Below, piece after piece: positions 24,114 to 33,221 of a stretch of DNA of 64,000 nt (the first letter of the stretch is position 1; each line of letters starts with the position of its first letter). The stretch lies in the NCBI GenBank assembly GCA_022842935.1, contig JALHOP010000016.1, forward strand, positions 87,344 to 151,343, in the 5' to 3' direction. The stretch is from Myxococcota bacterium (GTDB lineage Bacteria > Myxococcota > XYA12-FULL-58-9 > JALHOP01). Under the pieces are notes generated by a model. That model made no database searches. It was given only the letters and a program-made list of their open reading frames with translations, and was not told where the DNA came from. The translations under genes and the position numbers were made by a program.

Positions 24114-25949
24114 ATGCGCGTCGCGTTGCAGACCAGCGGCCAGCCTCATCTGCTGGCCTCTGCCGAGGTGTATTCGGAGACCAACGCGCCGGCGTCGGGA
24201 CCCGACCCCCGAACACTTAGCCCCGAGGCGCGCGCTGCCCTGGCAAGACTCACAGGCACGACTCCTAACGTCGGTGTCGAGCTCGTATCTCCAGGTGCAC
24301 CCGTCCAGCTCGACTCCACGCTTCGCGAGATCGGCGAGAGGCTGGCCGTCCCCGGACGGTCGCTGACGGACCCCAACGAAACGCGGCTGTCGCGCGGTGT
24401 CTTCACTGTTCACGGAGTCGCCCTCGAGATTCCCATGGTCCCGAGCGACGCCGCGACCGGCGCGCGACGGGTCGTACGTCTGGACCTGAACAACGCCCTC
24501 ATGCCGGACGGCACCGAGGTAGCCCGCGGCTCCGGACGCGTCACCCTCCTCGTCAGCGACGGCGTCATCACCGGCATGCTCGATGGGTCGCTCGCCTACG
24601 ATGCATCGACGACCTACCTGCAGCGCAACAACGATGAGCCCCTCTTGGGTCACCGGGGGGAGCCGGGTCACTTGCTCGCCGGTGCCGCGGTCGTCCGCGA
24701 TGGCAAAGTCGTAGGGCTCGCTCCGAACAGCCTCATCGACATCGATGGCATTCGCATTCGTAGCGGCGCCGACGCCATCGGCTACAAGTTCGAGGCACCC
24801 GACCTCTATACGCTGGGCGCCGGCGCAACAGTTCTCGCGACACCGGCCGACCGGACCGTCCACGTGAGAGGAGACGACGTTTCCATCGTGCAGGGCAACT
24901 TGACCACGCGTCTCGGTGCGGGCGCGAGCGCGCGCGTGCCACCAGCCGCACCCATCGAGGTCGACGGACCCTCGGAGACCACGCGACAGATCCCGGACCC
25001 AGCGCCGACACCCGATCACGCGCAGGAGCTAGCACGTGGCACGTTGGTCCTGCGCCGCATTCCCGGGGCACGACTCTATATCGATGGCATCAAGTCGAGC
25101 GCACTCGACCAAATTGGAGCCGGAGACTGCTACTTCATCGGGCCGATCCTTTCGATCGCCGAGATGCGTCCCGAGATGATCGAGCGGCTCATCACCGACA
25201 ACCGCGATGGCACCTATACTGTACGCTTCATCGGGAACGACGGGCCGGTCGACATCACGGTCGACGACGAGTTCTACATGGCGGCGAGTGGCGAGCGCGC
25301 ATGGTACCGCGAGAAGGTCGGTGACCTCGCGCAATACGCGAGCACGCTGACATCAATGGCATACGCCGCCAACCCCGCCGAGCCGCGCGAGATTTGGGGT
25401 GCCGTCCTCGAGAAGGCGTACGCGCAATGGAAGGGAGGCTACGGCGCCATCTACAGCGGCTACCCTGACATCGCGATGCGCGAGCTCACCGGGCACTTGA
25501 GCGACACGACCAGCCACGCAAAGAGCACCGCTGAAGCGGTCTTCGCCGACGTGCAGCGCGCCGTGGCCAATCGTGTGCCGACCGTGGCGATCACCGATCA
25601 GCCGGCGACCCGCGAGACGCAGCAGGCGGTCGACGCTGCGTTCCGCCGCGACTACGGCATGCGCAACAACCATGTGTACGCGGTCATGGATACCGTCGTC
25701 GAAAACGGCATCCCCTATGTCGTCTTGCGCAACACCGAGCGCCTCATCGAGGGTCGTTCGTCCGAATACCAAGCGGACGTCGACCGCGACGGCGACGGCA
25801 CACTGGACGGCCCAGACGGCTACTTCCGTCTGCGCTATGATGACTACTTCCGGCGCTTCGCCATGACGACCACGATGAATCTGTCGCGCACGTTCGTTCC
25901 CGGCACGAAGCAAATACCTTACAGCTCGCACCCTATCGGCGTGCGTTAG
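24114..25949 (+). CDS. Calpain-like cysteine protease with EF-hand-type loop
   Basis: A 611-residue protein. The N-terminal 310 residues are beta-rich with no recognised family or signal peptide. From about residue 325 it matches the calpain protease core (family C2): catalytic Cys339 in GAGDCYFIGPILSIA, then the calpain helix EIWGAVLEKAYAQWKGGY, His520 in NNHVYAVMD and Asn540 in YVVLRNTER, giving an intact Cys-His-Asn triad. Between His/Asn and the C-terminus lies a DxDxDG loop (D557, D559, D561, G562, D565, D568) that fits a calcium-binding EF-hand loop. Classical calpains are calcium-activated intracellular proteases; bacterial members are rare and little studied. No inhibitor or obvious substrate gene is adjacent. 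Confidence 0.82.
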   Translation: MRVALQTSGQPHLLASAEVYSETNAPASGPDPRTLSPEARAALARLTGTTPNVGVELVSPGAPVQLDSTLREIGERLAVPGRSLTDPNETRLSRGVFTVHGVALEIPMVPSDAATGARRVVRLDLNNALMPDGTEVARGSGRVTLLVSDGVITGMLDGSLAYDASTTYLQRNNDEPLLGHRGEPGHLLAGAAVVRDGKVVGLAPNSLIDIDGIRIRSGADAIGYKFEAPDLYTLGAGATVLATPADRTVHVRGDDVSIVQGNLTTRLGAGASARVPPAAPIEVDGPSETTRQIPDPAPTPDHAQELARGTLVLRRIPGARLYIDGIKSSALDQIGAGDCYFIGPILSIAEMRPEMIERLITDNRDGTYTVRFIGNDGPVDITVDDEFYMAASGERAWYREKVGDLAQYASTLTSMAYAANPAEPREIWGAVLEKAYAQWKGGYGAIYSGYPDIAMRELTGHLSDTTSHAKSTAEAVFADVQRAVANRVPTVAITDQPATRETQQAVDAAFRRDYGMRNNHVYAVMDTVVENGIPYVVLRNTERLIEGRSSEYQADVDRDGDGTLDGPDGYFRLRYDDYFRRFAMTTTMNLSRTFVPGTKQIPYSSHPIGVR

Positions 25950-26029
25950 GCCCAAGAGCGTCGCTCTTGGTCACGCACGTCAACGCGGCTTGGACGATCG
26001 CCCGAGCGTGCGTCCTGCCGTGAGCAACT

Positions 26030-26557
26030 TCAGGGCACGGGAGAGGTCGAGCTTGCCGACTCCCCAACCGGCAGGAGCCAGGCGGCGACCAGGAACAAGG
26101 CTGTCCGCTTCGCCTCAGCGAAGCCTTGCGTCGTTCCCTTACCGACCACGGCACCATCCGAAGCGACCATCGTCAGGGTGCCGTCGTCGGCGATGGACAG
26201 GCGCCCGCCGTTTGCGATCGTGAGGCTATCCTGCGCGAAGGAACCCACGGCTGCTCCACCCGCGGTGACTGACAAACCGTCCGCCGTGAGACTCATCACC
26301 GGTTTGCCGGCGACGAGAAGAGTCGGTCCGCTGAGCCGCGCGAGCTCGCGACCGCCGGAAGACACCGTCCCGTCAGGCCCAAGCTCGAGAACGAGGGACT
26401 GACCGCCGCCCGAATCAAGCGTGACGGTCGCGGGCGCGGCAGGCAGAGCAAGCTCGGCCCCACGTGCTCCCGCGCCAGCTTGCGCCGGCTTGTCGGGGTT
26501 TGAGCAAGCAACCACCTGGGCCATCAAGGCGAGCACGAACAGGCATATCGTTTTCAT
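26030..26557 (-). CDS. Small beta-rich lipoprotein
   Basis: A 175-residue lipoprotein, signal MKTICLFVLALMAQ with lipobox VVAC. The mature part is a series of short hydrophobic strands with Gly/Asp turns (SLVLELGPDGTVSS; LTIANGGRLSIADDGTLTM), like a small beta-solenoid or barrel-plug repeat. No family is recognised. It follows the ArsA-type genes by 54 bases on the same strand and may belong to that transcript. Confidence 0.7.
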   Translation of the reverse strand: MKTICLFVLALMAQVVACSNPDKPAQAGAGARGAELALPAAPATVTLDSGGGQSLVLELGPDGTVSSGGRELARLSGPTLLVAGKPVMSLTADGLSVTAGGAAVGSFAQDSLTIANGGRLSIADDGTLTMVASDGAVVGKGTTQGFAEAKRTALFLVAAWLLPVGESASSTSPVP

Positions 26558-26611
26558 CGGCGTCCATCATAACCAAGCCGCGTAACCGGTGCGCGCTTTT
26601 CGCCGGCTGGT

Positions 26612-27709
26612 TTAGAGGTGGCGAGCCAGCGCGCGCAGCGCAGCGAGGTCGTGAATCTCCTCGACCTCGCGAGGTACGACCCCAACGTAGCCTTCCCATC
26701 GGGCGTCACGACGGAGCCGATTGACGGCCGCGGCGTCTTCGCGGGCGCGGGCGTTCATCTCGAGCGCGGTCGCGGCCAGTTTCTTCGCGAGCGCATCACC
26801 AATGACATTCTCGACCAGCTTCGCGACCGCTTCGGGGCTCTCGACGCCGGACCCCACGTTCGCGCGATTCACCACGAACCCCGTGAAGCTCAAGGCCCGC
26901 TTGCCAAGCTCGTTGCGCAGGAACACGGCGTCAGCGAGCACGAACGGATCGGGCGTCGTCACCACCACGAAGCCGCTTTCGGTCGACCGCAAGAGCAACT
27001 GGATGCTGGCGGCGCGTTTGCGCAGCTCGGCTGTCATACCCTCGAGGTCGCGAACGAAAGCGTTGAAGTCGTTCACGAAGGCGTCACCGAAGACCTTGCC
27101 GAGAACATCTCCGACCGCACGCGCGGTACGCTGCAAGACCAACCGGGCAACGCCGCCCTTGTCGCCACCACCGAGCAGCGTGAACCACTTGAAGATCCGC
27201 TCGTCGAGGAAACGCAGCAACCACTCGGGTGCCTCGATGAAATCGACGACGTTCTTCGACGGCGGCGTGTCGACGATGACGAGGTCGAAGCCGTGACGCT
27301 CGCGAAGATCATAGAGCTTCTCGATCGCCGTGTACTCGAGGGTTCCAGCGAGGGCGCGCGACATTTGTCGATAGATCACGTTCCCCAGCAGGCGGTCCGC
27401 TGTCGCGGGCGTCGGCGCGATGCGCTTGATGAGATCGTCCAGAGTACTCGACTGGTCGAGCATCACCGCCCACAGCTCCCCCTTCACCTCGGAGCCGAGG
27501 TCGACACGGCTCGGGGTGTTGCCGACGACAACCCCCAGTGCGTCGGCAAGCCGGCGAGCGGGGTCGATCGTGAGCACCACAACGCGTCGGCCCGACTCCG
27601 CCGCCGCCAGCGCAAGAGCCGCGCTCGTCGTGGTCTTGCCTACCCCCCCGGGTCCGACACAAAGGATGACGTGCCGCCCAGCCGCCAGCTCGACCAGAGA
27701 AGAGCTCAC
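26612..27709 (-). CDS. ArsA/Get3-family ATPase, second of a pair
   Basis: A 365-residue P-loop ATPase: deviant Walker A GPGGVGKTTTSA at about residue 19, switch motif TIDPARRLAD, and VDTPPSKN as the Walker B/switch II region, as in ArsA and Get3. The arsenite-binding cysteines of ArsA are not evident, so arsenite transport is unlikely. It begins with GTG overlapping the upstream paralogue's stop (GTGA). Members of this family work as dimers that change shape on ATP hydrolysis to hand over membrane proteins or metal oxyanions. Paired, unequal copies suggest a heterodimer or a single-chain-like split of the two ArsA halves. Confidence 0.85.
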   Translation of the reverse strand: MSSSLVELAAGRHVILCVGPGGVGKTTTSAALALAAAESGRRVVVLTIDPARRLADALGVVVGNTPSRVDLGSEVKGELWAVMLDQSSTLDDLIKRIAPTPATADRLLGNVIYRQMSRALAGTLEYTAIEKLYDLRERHGFDLVIVDTPPSKNVVDFIEAPEWLLRFLDERIFKWFTLLGGGDKGGVARLVLQRTARAVGDVLGKVFGDAFVNDFNAFVRDLEGMTAELRKRAASIQLLLRSTESGFVVVTTPDPFVLADAVFLRNELGKRALSFTGFVVNRANVGSGVESPEAVAKLVENVIGDALAKKLAATALEMNARAREDAAAVNRLRRDARWEGYVGVVPREVEEIHDLAALRALARHL

Positions 27710-28647
27710 GCGCGTGTCAGAGCGTCAGCAATGGAATCGATGAGACCGACGCCACGCGCCCGGGTCCAGGCGATGTGATGAAAGCGGGCTTGTAGGCGTT
27801 CCTTGAGCTCACCAATCCGTCTCGCCTGCTGAGAAACCATGGACATGCGTCGACGCGCTGCCACGAACAGGCGTCGCGCTGTGCTGTCCTCTTCGGCCAG
27901 GCGCTCGATGGTCGCACGCTCCCCCTCGTCGAACACGTCCGCCGCGACGCCATTGATGAGCACATGCGTCGAGCTCAGCTCGAGCTCGCGCTGCAAGCGG
28001 TCGGCGAGCTGCACTGCTTCGTTGACAGGAAGCTCCTCTGGCAACGTCACGATGCAAATCGCGGTTCGGTTCGTGTCATGCAGCATGGCGTCGATGTCAC
28101 GCGCACGCGCCGCGAGGGACGAACCGCGGATCATGGCCAACGCCCCCCGAGGTACGCCCAACATCGACAAGGCATGCCCCGTGGACGGCATATCGACGAC
28201 GATGAGGTCGAACCGCGGCCGGCCCCCTGGGTCGCGTTCGGTCTCGAACCGCCATAACGCATTCAAAATCGACATCTCGTCGACTGAAGGCGCTGCTTGC
28301 CACAAGCGCGCGAGCACGCGGTTCTCGGTCGCGAGCTTGACTAGTCCTTTGAGCTTCAGTGTCTCGAGCAAGTACTCTTGCAGGGCGCGACGCTCATCGA
28401 GGCGGCAAGCCCAGAGCGAGGGGAAACGTGCCGCTGCGATGATCGTTGGCTCGTGGTCCGGAGGGACGCCGTCGAGTAGCTCCCCAGCGACCGGGCGCGC
28501 ACCTAGCTCGACGAGCAGCACACGCTTGCCTCCGCGCGCAGCGGCCACCGCAATAGCGGCCGCGCACGTCGACTTGCCGACACCGCCTTTGCCGGTGACC
28601 AGCACCAAGCGTTTGCCGGCCAGCACCGCCGCCATCGACTCAGTCAC
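27706..28647 (-). CDS. ArsA/Get3-family ATPase, first of a pair
   Basis: A 313-residue P-loop ATPase with Walker A GKGGVGKSTCAA at about residue 18 and VVDMPSTGHAL in the switch II position. It is more divergent than its neighbour: the DPAR switch I motif is absent (ELGARPVAG instead). The GTG start at 28647 has AAGGGGG at good spacing, 36 bases after the dnaJ stop. Its product probably pairs with the 365-residue ATPase because the two overlap by 4 bases. The order dnaJ-ATPase-ATPase is reminiscent of chaperone hand-over in the eukaryotic GET pathway, but no tail-anchored client is visible. Confidence 0.83.
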   Translation of the reverse strand: MTESMAAVLAGKRLVLVTGKGGVGKSTCAAAIAVAAARGGKRVLLVELGARPVAGELLDGVPPDHEPTIIAAARFPSLWACRLDERRALQEYLLETLKLKGLVKLATENRVLARLWQAAPSVDEMSILNALWRFETERDPGGRPRFDLIVVDMPSTGHALSMLGVPRGALAMIRGSSLAARARDIDAMLHDTNRTAICIVTLPEELPVNEAVQLADRLQRELELSSTHVLINGVAADVFDEGERATIERLAEEDSTARRLFVAARRRMSMVSQQARRIGELKERLQARFHHIAWTRARGVGLIDSIADALTRA

Positions 28648-28683
28648 CGCGCCCCCTTGAATGTCGAAGCTAACGCGTGGCGG

Positions 28684-29754
28684 TTAAGAGAACAACCGGC
28701 GTTTCTTCGACACGATACCCGCGAACTCTTCGAGAAGCTCTCGCTGACGCGCGGTCAGGTTTTTCGGGATCTCGACGCGAAACACGACATGCAGGTCGCC
28801 GCGGCCATTGCCGCGCAAATGCGGCACGCCTTTGCGCTTGATGGTGACGACGTCGCCAAACTGGGTGCCCTTGGGGACCTCGACCGTCTCCTCGCCGTCG
28901 ATGCCCTTGACGGTGATCTCACCGCCAAGCGCGGCGAGCGCCATGTTGATGGGCGTCTCAGCGATGAGCTCGTTGCCTTCACGACGCAACGTGGCGTGCG
29001 GCTTAACCTGCACGGCAACATACAAATCGCCGGGCGCGCCGCCGCGCGGGCCGGCTTCGCCTTCGCCCGCGTAACGCAGACTCATGCCGTCATCGAAGCC
29101 CGCCGGGATGCGGACCTTCACCTCACGACGGGCGCGGGTGCGGCCCGAGCCGGCGCAATCGGCGCACGGATCGGACTGGGTCGCACCACGCCCTTGGCAG
29201 GCAGGACACGTGGTGCTGATGAGAAACAAGCCCTGACCGTGGACGATCTGACCGCGCCCCTGACAGGTCGCGCAGGTGGTGAGCTTCGAGCCCGGCGCGG
29301 CGCCGGTGCCGGTGCAGGTTTCGCAAGCGACGAGCTGGTCGACGTGGATGGTCTTCTCGGTGCCGAAGACCGCTTCTTCGAAGTCGATCGTAAGGTCGTA
29401 GCGCAGGTCCGAGCCACGTTGAGCGCCACCGCGCCGCCCGCGCTGACCAAAGCCGAAGAGGTCACCGAAGATGTCGCCGAACGAGGAGAAAATATCCTCG
29501 ACGCCAACCCCCTGGAAGCCGCTGAAGCCAGAGCCCCGCAATCCGTCGAAGCCAGAGCGATCGTAGATAGACCGCTTTTGCGGATCGGAAAGGACTTCGT
29601 AAGCCTCCGAAGCCTCCTTGAACTTCTCTTCCGCATCCGGACTGGGGTTGCGGTCGGGATGGAAGTCCATGGCGAGCTTGCGGTAAGCCCGTTTGATGTC
29701 TTTGTCGCTCGCCGAGCGCTCGACACCCAAAACTTCGTAATAGTCGCGTCGCAT
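28684..29754 (-). CDS. dnaJ: Chaperone protein DnaJ
   Basis: A 356-residue type I Hsp40. The J domain occupies residues 1-70 with HPD in [12 protein letters not shown] Gly/Phe-rich linker (residues about 70-110) is followed by the zinc-finger region with four complete CxxCxGxG motifs ([32 protein letters not shown]) and the C-terminal substrate-binding domain. It stimulates DnaK ATPase and binds unfolded clients. No dnaK or grpE lies in the window; its operon partners are two ArsA/Get3-type ATPases. The stop is 36 bases before the first of them. A good sigma-70-type promoter lies upstream and no CIRCE repeat was seen. Confidence 0.93.
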   Translation of the reverse strand: MRRDYYEVLGVERSASDKDIKRAYRKLAMDFHPDRNPSPDAEEKFKEASEAYEVLSDPQKRSIYDRSGFDGLRGSGFSGFQGVGVEDIFSSFGDIFGDLFGFGQRGRRGGAQRGSDLRYDLTIDFEEAVFGTEKTIHVDQLVACETCTGTGAAPGSKLTTCATCQGRGQIVHGQGLFLISTTCPACQGRGATQSDPCADCAGSGRTRARREVKVRIPAGFDDGMSLRYAGEGEAGPRGGAPGDLYVAVQVKPHATLRREGNELIAETPINMALAALGGEITVKGIDGEETVEVPKGTQFGDVVTIKRKGVPHLRGNGRGDLHVVFRVEIPKNLTARQRELLEEFAGIVSKKRRLFS

Positions 29755-29777
29755 GAGCGGTGTTCAAAAACCTCATC

Positions 29778-29807
29778 AAATTAGAGATTCGCTAAGCAGC
29801 TTGTCAA
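29778..29807 (-). promoter_or_regulatory. Predicted sigma-70-type promoter of dnaJ operon
   Basis: On the minus strand a perfect -35 TTGACA (29807-29802) and an AT-rich -10 TAATTT (29783-29778) are separated by 18 bp, 24 bases before the dnaJ ATG. The gap 29755-29889 is AT-richer than its surroundings and divergent, so a promoter for the plus-strand PilZ fusion gene should also lie there. Confidence 0.55.
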
Positions 29808-29889
29808 GGATCTGTAATTGCGGCTGTCGCCGGGCAGGGTATACACATCGCTACTTGGCTTGTCGCTGCCCGAGACCTGGAGAATCGAC

Positions 29890-31875
29890 GTGAAAGCGGA
29901 ATCGCCCGGCCGGGTTTCAGGAAACGACCGTCGCGAGCTCGAGCGCGTAACCCTCGCCGGGGACCATTTCGTGCTTGTCGCCCTGCCCTCTGGCGAAGAG
30001 CGCCTCGAGCCGCTGCTCGACCTCGGTCCCCACGGCGTCGCGATCCTCCTGCGCACCCAACGCGCAGATATCGCGCCGGGAGCGTTCTTGCCGCGGGTCC
30101 GCTTCTTCGTGAAGGGCGAATGCACCCTCCAATGTCAGGCCACGGTCCGCGATGTCAGCCAGATGCCGCTGGAAGACGGCGGCTTCGGCCTCAAGGTCGG
30201 CATGCGACTCGAGCTGCTCGACAGCCCCGAGCCGTCGCAGCCGGTCGTCGACACCTACAGCGACGCCGCGATCGTCGCCGACACGGTGACGAACCTCGTC
30301 CGCGCCAAGGCGACGCTGCGGGTGCATGCCACAGGCGACAACAATCCGCGTGGCCTCGCGACTGTCGAGATCACCCGATTCTCCCGTGAGCTCGGTGAGC
30401 TCTCGGTGCGCGTCACCGAAGGCGAGTCGACCGCGCTCGAGACCGGCGCCACCTGCGAGCTGCGTGGCGAGTCATATGGCACGCGTTTGTCCCTCGTCGC
30501 CAAGCTCACCGAAAACGGCGGTGTATCGCTGCGCTTCGACTTGCCGACGCGACTCGCGGTTTGGCGTCATCGCGTCGGCGGCCGAGTGCGCACCTTGCCG
30601 CCGAATCTCGAGGTAAGCTTCGAGTCGCCGTTCACCAAAACCATGCGTCAGCGCCCGCTCGTCGACCTGTCCGCGCGAGGCCTTGCTTTCTCTGGCGCTG
30701 CTGATGACGGCCTCATCGTCGGCATGTTGCTTCCAACGGTCGTCGTGAGCCTGCCCTCTGGAACCGTCCACGCGCGTGGCGTCGTGCGCAATGTTCGCCC
30801 AAGCGGATCGACCGTCATGGTGGGTATCGAGTTCGTTTCGATGCCCGACGCGAGCGGCAAGGTGCTCGAGGCGTTCGTCGACAGCAACCTGCATCCTCAG
30901 GTCCGCCCGGCGACCGTCGGGGACATCCCCCGCCTTTGGCCGGTTTTCGAGAAATGCGGCATGTTCGCGCGCTCTCACGCGGCGATGACGCCGACGATCG
31001 CCAAGATCGAGCCGGTGCGGCGCAACTTGCTCAGCCGAGCGCGCGACCTCGTCATCCATGTGGTGGGCGGCGGCGACGACACCATCTACGGAACCGCCGA
31101 GCTCCTCCGTACCTACAACGCGACGTGGAGCATGCAACACGTCTGTGTTGGTGAGACCAGCCAGTCTCTCACCGCCGATCAGCTGGTGGTGCCACTCGTC
31201 GAAGCGGCCTTGCGTCGCAAGGACTTCGCCCATCTGCACGCGCTCGTCGATCCGGAGCGTTCGCGCATGGGTCTTGCGCGCCTGCGCGCCATGCCGCCTG
31301 ACGAAAACGGAATCTACTGGGTAGAACGTGTTCTCTTTGGTGAGCCGCAACGACCCACAAGCTCCGTGCATGACGTGCAAGATGCGGCCACCGGCGACCT
31401 CGAATGGATCGCCGAGCGAGCCCGCGAAGTCGTTCGTCCGCTTGAGCGGAGTGCATTCGACATGGGAAATCCCGATGATCTCCGCCTGAACAAGGTCCAC
31501 CGTCTCTACGGCAACGTCGGCATCGTCCGTCAGCGCCTGGTGCGCATGTCATTTAGCCCGAGTGGCCCCAATGGCTTCGCGCTGGTCGAGGTGACGACCC
31601 AGGGCGTTTCTTTCCCTGGCTACACCGAGCTCGCCCGGCTCTACCCGACGCGCAAAGACGCGCCGGCTCGACGCGACGCTTTGGTCGCTCTCGCTCACGA
31701 TGCCATCCGCGTTCATCGCGAACACCGCGTCGATCGAACACAGATCTTGGTCGATACAAAGGACGCGCCTGTCCTCGAAGAGGCCGGTTTCGTGAGAGTC
31801 GGGACGCGCATCGAGATGATCGCCTCGCGCAACGGTGCATCGCAGATTGTGAACTTCATCAATCTGCTCGCCTAG
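29890..31875 (+). CDS. PilZ-domain protein fused to a GNAT-like acetyltransferase domain
   Basis: About 661 residues from GTG 29890 (GGAG 8 bases upstream). Residues about 10-110 form a first PilZ-like domain (RRELERVTL ... DLGPHGVAIL) and residues about 235-340 a second with the full signature (RHRVGGRVR ... DLSARGLAFSG), so c-di-GMP binding is plausible. From about residue 345 the protein reads VRPATVGDIPRLWPVFEKCG, the classic GNAT N-terminal strand-helix, and it ends VLEEAGFVRVGTRIEMI, the classic GNAT C-terminal block. The GNAT-like part is longer than usual (about 315 residues). A c-di-GMP-controlled acyltransferase is inferred. The substrate is unknown. Confidence 0.72.
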   Translation: MKAESPGRVSGNDRRELERVTLAGDHFVLVALPSGEERLEPLLDLGPHGVAILLRTQRADIAPGAFLPRVRFFVKGECTLQCQATVRDVSQMPLEDGGFGLKVGMRLELLDSPEPSQPVVDTYSDAAIVADTVTNLVRAKATLRVHATGDNNPRGLATVEITRFSRELGELSVRVTEGESTALETGATCELRGESYGTRLSLVAKLTENGGVSLRFDLPTRLAVWRHRVGGRVRTLPPNLEVSFESPFTKTMRQRPLVDLSARGLAFSGAADDGLIVGMLLPTVVVSLPSGTVHARGVVRNVRPSGSTVMVGIEFVSMPDASGKVLEAFVDSNLHPQVRPATVGDIPRLWPVFEKCGMFARSHAAMTPTIAKIEPVRRNLLSRARDLVIHVVGGGDDTIYGTAELLRTYNATWSMQHVCVGETSQSLTADQLVVPLVEAALRRKDFAHLHALVDPERSRMGLARLRAMPPDENGIYWVERVLFGEPQRPTSSVHDVQDAATGDLEWIAERAREVVRPLERSAFDMGNPDDLRLNKVHRLYGNVGIVRQRLVRMSFSPSGPNGFALVEVTTQGVSFPGYTELARLYPTRKDAPARRDALVALAHDAIRVHREHRVDRTQILVDTKDAPVLEEAGFVRVGTRIEMIASRNGASQIVNFINLLA

Positions 31876-31894
31876 GCGAGGTGCGCGAATCGCT

Positions 31895-33052
31895 CTAGCC
31901 GCTCGCACCCTGCTTGGGCGGCACTTTCGGAGGGTCCTGGGTGCGCTGCCCGAGCATCCAGCCAGCGTAGAGCGCGAGCGCCACGAGGACCGCCATGAGC
32001 ATCGGCACGACCATGCGCCGACGGCGCGCGATTTCGATGCGCTGCGTAAGGGACATCCCAACCGGTGACTCGTAGGCCGGGGCATTGAAGGTCTTGGTGG
32101 TCGGACCGATGCGCGGCGACGCCATGCTGACGCTCATCCCAGTGACCGCGCGCGCGAAGCGACCGAGCGCGTCGGCGTCAACACGAATGCCCGACTCCAC
32201 CATGTAGGTTTTGAGGTCGCGGTACAGCGCCACTGCATCTCGAGGTCGCTTGCGCTGCTTCATGTGCAGAGCGCGCGAAAGAAGCGCCGACAGTCCCGCG
32301 TCGACCTCGGGGTTGACCTTGTGCGCCGGCACGATGCGCGGCGGGATGGCCCCGTAGGCAAGGTCCGCCTCCGAAATCCCATCGTAGACGCGCCGGCCCG
32401 TGATCATCTCGTAGAGTGAGCAGCCGAGGCCCCAGAGATCGACGCGCTGGTCGAGCGGCGCCCCCGCGATGACCTCGGGCGGCATGTAGCCAATCTTGCC
32501 CTTCAGCATGCGCTGCTCTTCGTGCGCCTCGAGAAACTTGACGCGCGCCACGCCAAAGTCGCCGAGCTTCACCTTGCCGTCGAAGGTCACATAGATGTTC
32601 GATGGCGTGACGTCGCGGTGGATCATCTCCATGCTCTCGCCGCCGGGCGAGCGCGCCCGGTGGACGTAGTCGAGCCCGCGAAGGACCTGCAACCCGACGA
32701 AGACCGCGAGGTCGGTCGGAAATCGCAAGCGTCGCGCGCGAAGACGCGTGAGGAGCTGCGCGAGATCCAGCCCCCAGACGTACTCCATGGCGATGTAGGC
32801 CTGCTCGTCGACGATCCCTGATTCGTAGACGCGCACGAGGTTCGGATGCCGAAGGAACTTCGCGATGTCCGCCTCGGTCATGAACATGTCGACCTGCTGC
32901 GTGTCGCGGGTAAGCGCGGAGTGAAGACGCTTCACGGCCAGGTCGAAGGCGTAGGTCTGCGGATCGGGCCCGATGGTGGCGCGAAAAATCTCCGCCATGC
33001 CTCCTTGTCCGATTTTTTCGTGGAGCCAGAAGCGGCCGAAGCGCTGGGCCAT
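31895..33052 (-). CDS. Membrane-anchored Ser/Thr protein kinase
   Basis: A 385-residue Hanks kinase with glycine loop IGQGGMAEIF at about residue 15, catalytic loop HRDVTPSNIY (RD type), DFGVARV and YMPPEVIAGAPLDQRVDLWGLG. After the kinase domain comes a juxtamembrane basic stretch (ARRRRM) and a single transmembrane helix (residues about 347-367), leaving only some 18 residues outside, so there is no real sensor domain. It converges with the PilZ-GNAT gene and diverges from a CrtC-like gene. Substrate unknown; signals probably act through the cytoplasmic side. Confidence 0.9.
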   Translation of the reverse strand: MAQRFGRFWLHEKIGQGGMAEIFRATIGPDPQTYAFDLAVKRLHSALTRDTQQVDMFMTEADIAKFLRHPNLVRVYESGIVDEQAYIAMEYVWGLDLAQLLTRLRARRLRFPTDLAVFVGLQVLRGLDYVHRARSPGGESMEMIHRDVTPSNIYVTFDGKVKLGDFGVARVKFLEAHEEQRMLKGKIGYMPPEVIAGAPLDQRVDLWGLGCSLYEMITGRRVYDGISEADLAYGAIPPRIVPAHKVNPEVDAGLSALLSRALHMKQRKRPRDAVALYRDLKTYMVESGIRVDADALGRFARAVTGMSVSMASPRIGPTTKTFNAPAYESPVGMSLTQRIEIARRRRMVVPMLMAVLVALALYAGWMLGQRTQDPPKVPPKQGASG

Positions 33053-33221
33053 CGCGCGGTCGAAAGTAGCACCTCCACTCGGGTAACAGCCAATTATCCC
33101 GCCGAGGCCGTTGACGAGCCCGGCGTCGCCCGCGACGGGCTGCGGGAAAGGCCCACTCTTGAACCCTCACGTGGCAAAAGGCCCTTGACCTGCCGCCCCC
33201 CGCCGATGAATCTCGCGCCCG

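Noticed and set aside
26612..28647. Arsenite efflux pair
   Set aside because: No ArsB, ArsC or ArsR neighbour, and the metal-binding cysteines of ArsA are not visible.
29755..29889. CIRCE heat-shock operator before dnaJ
   Set aside because: No inverted repeat of the CIRCE type is found; only a sigma-70-like promoter is visible.
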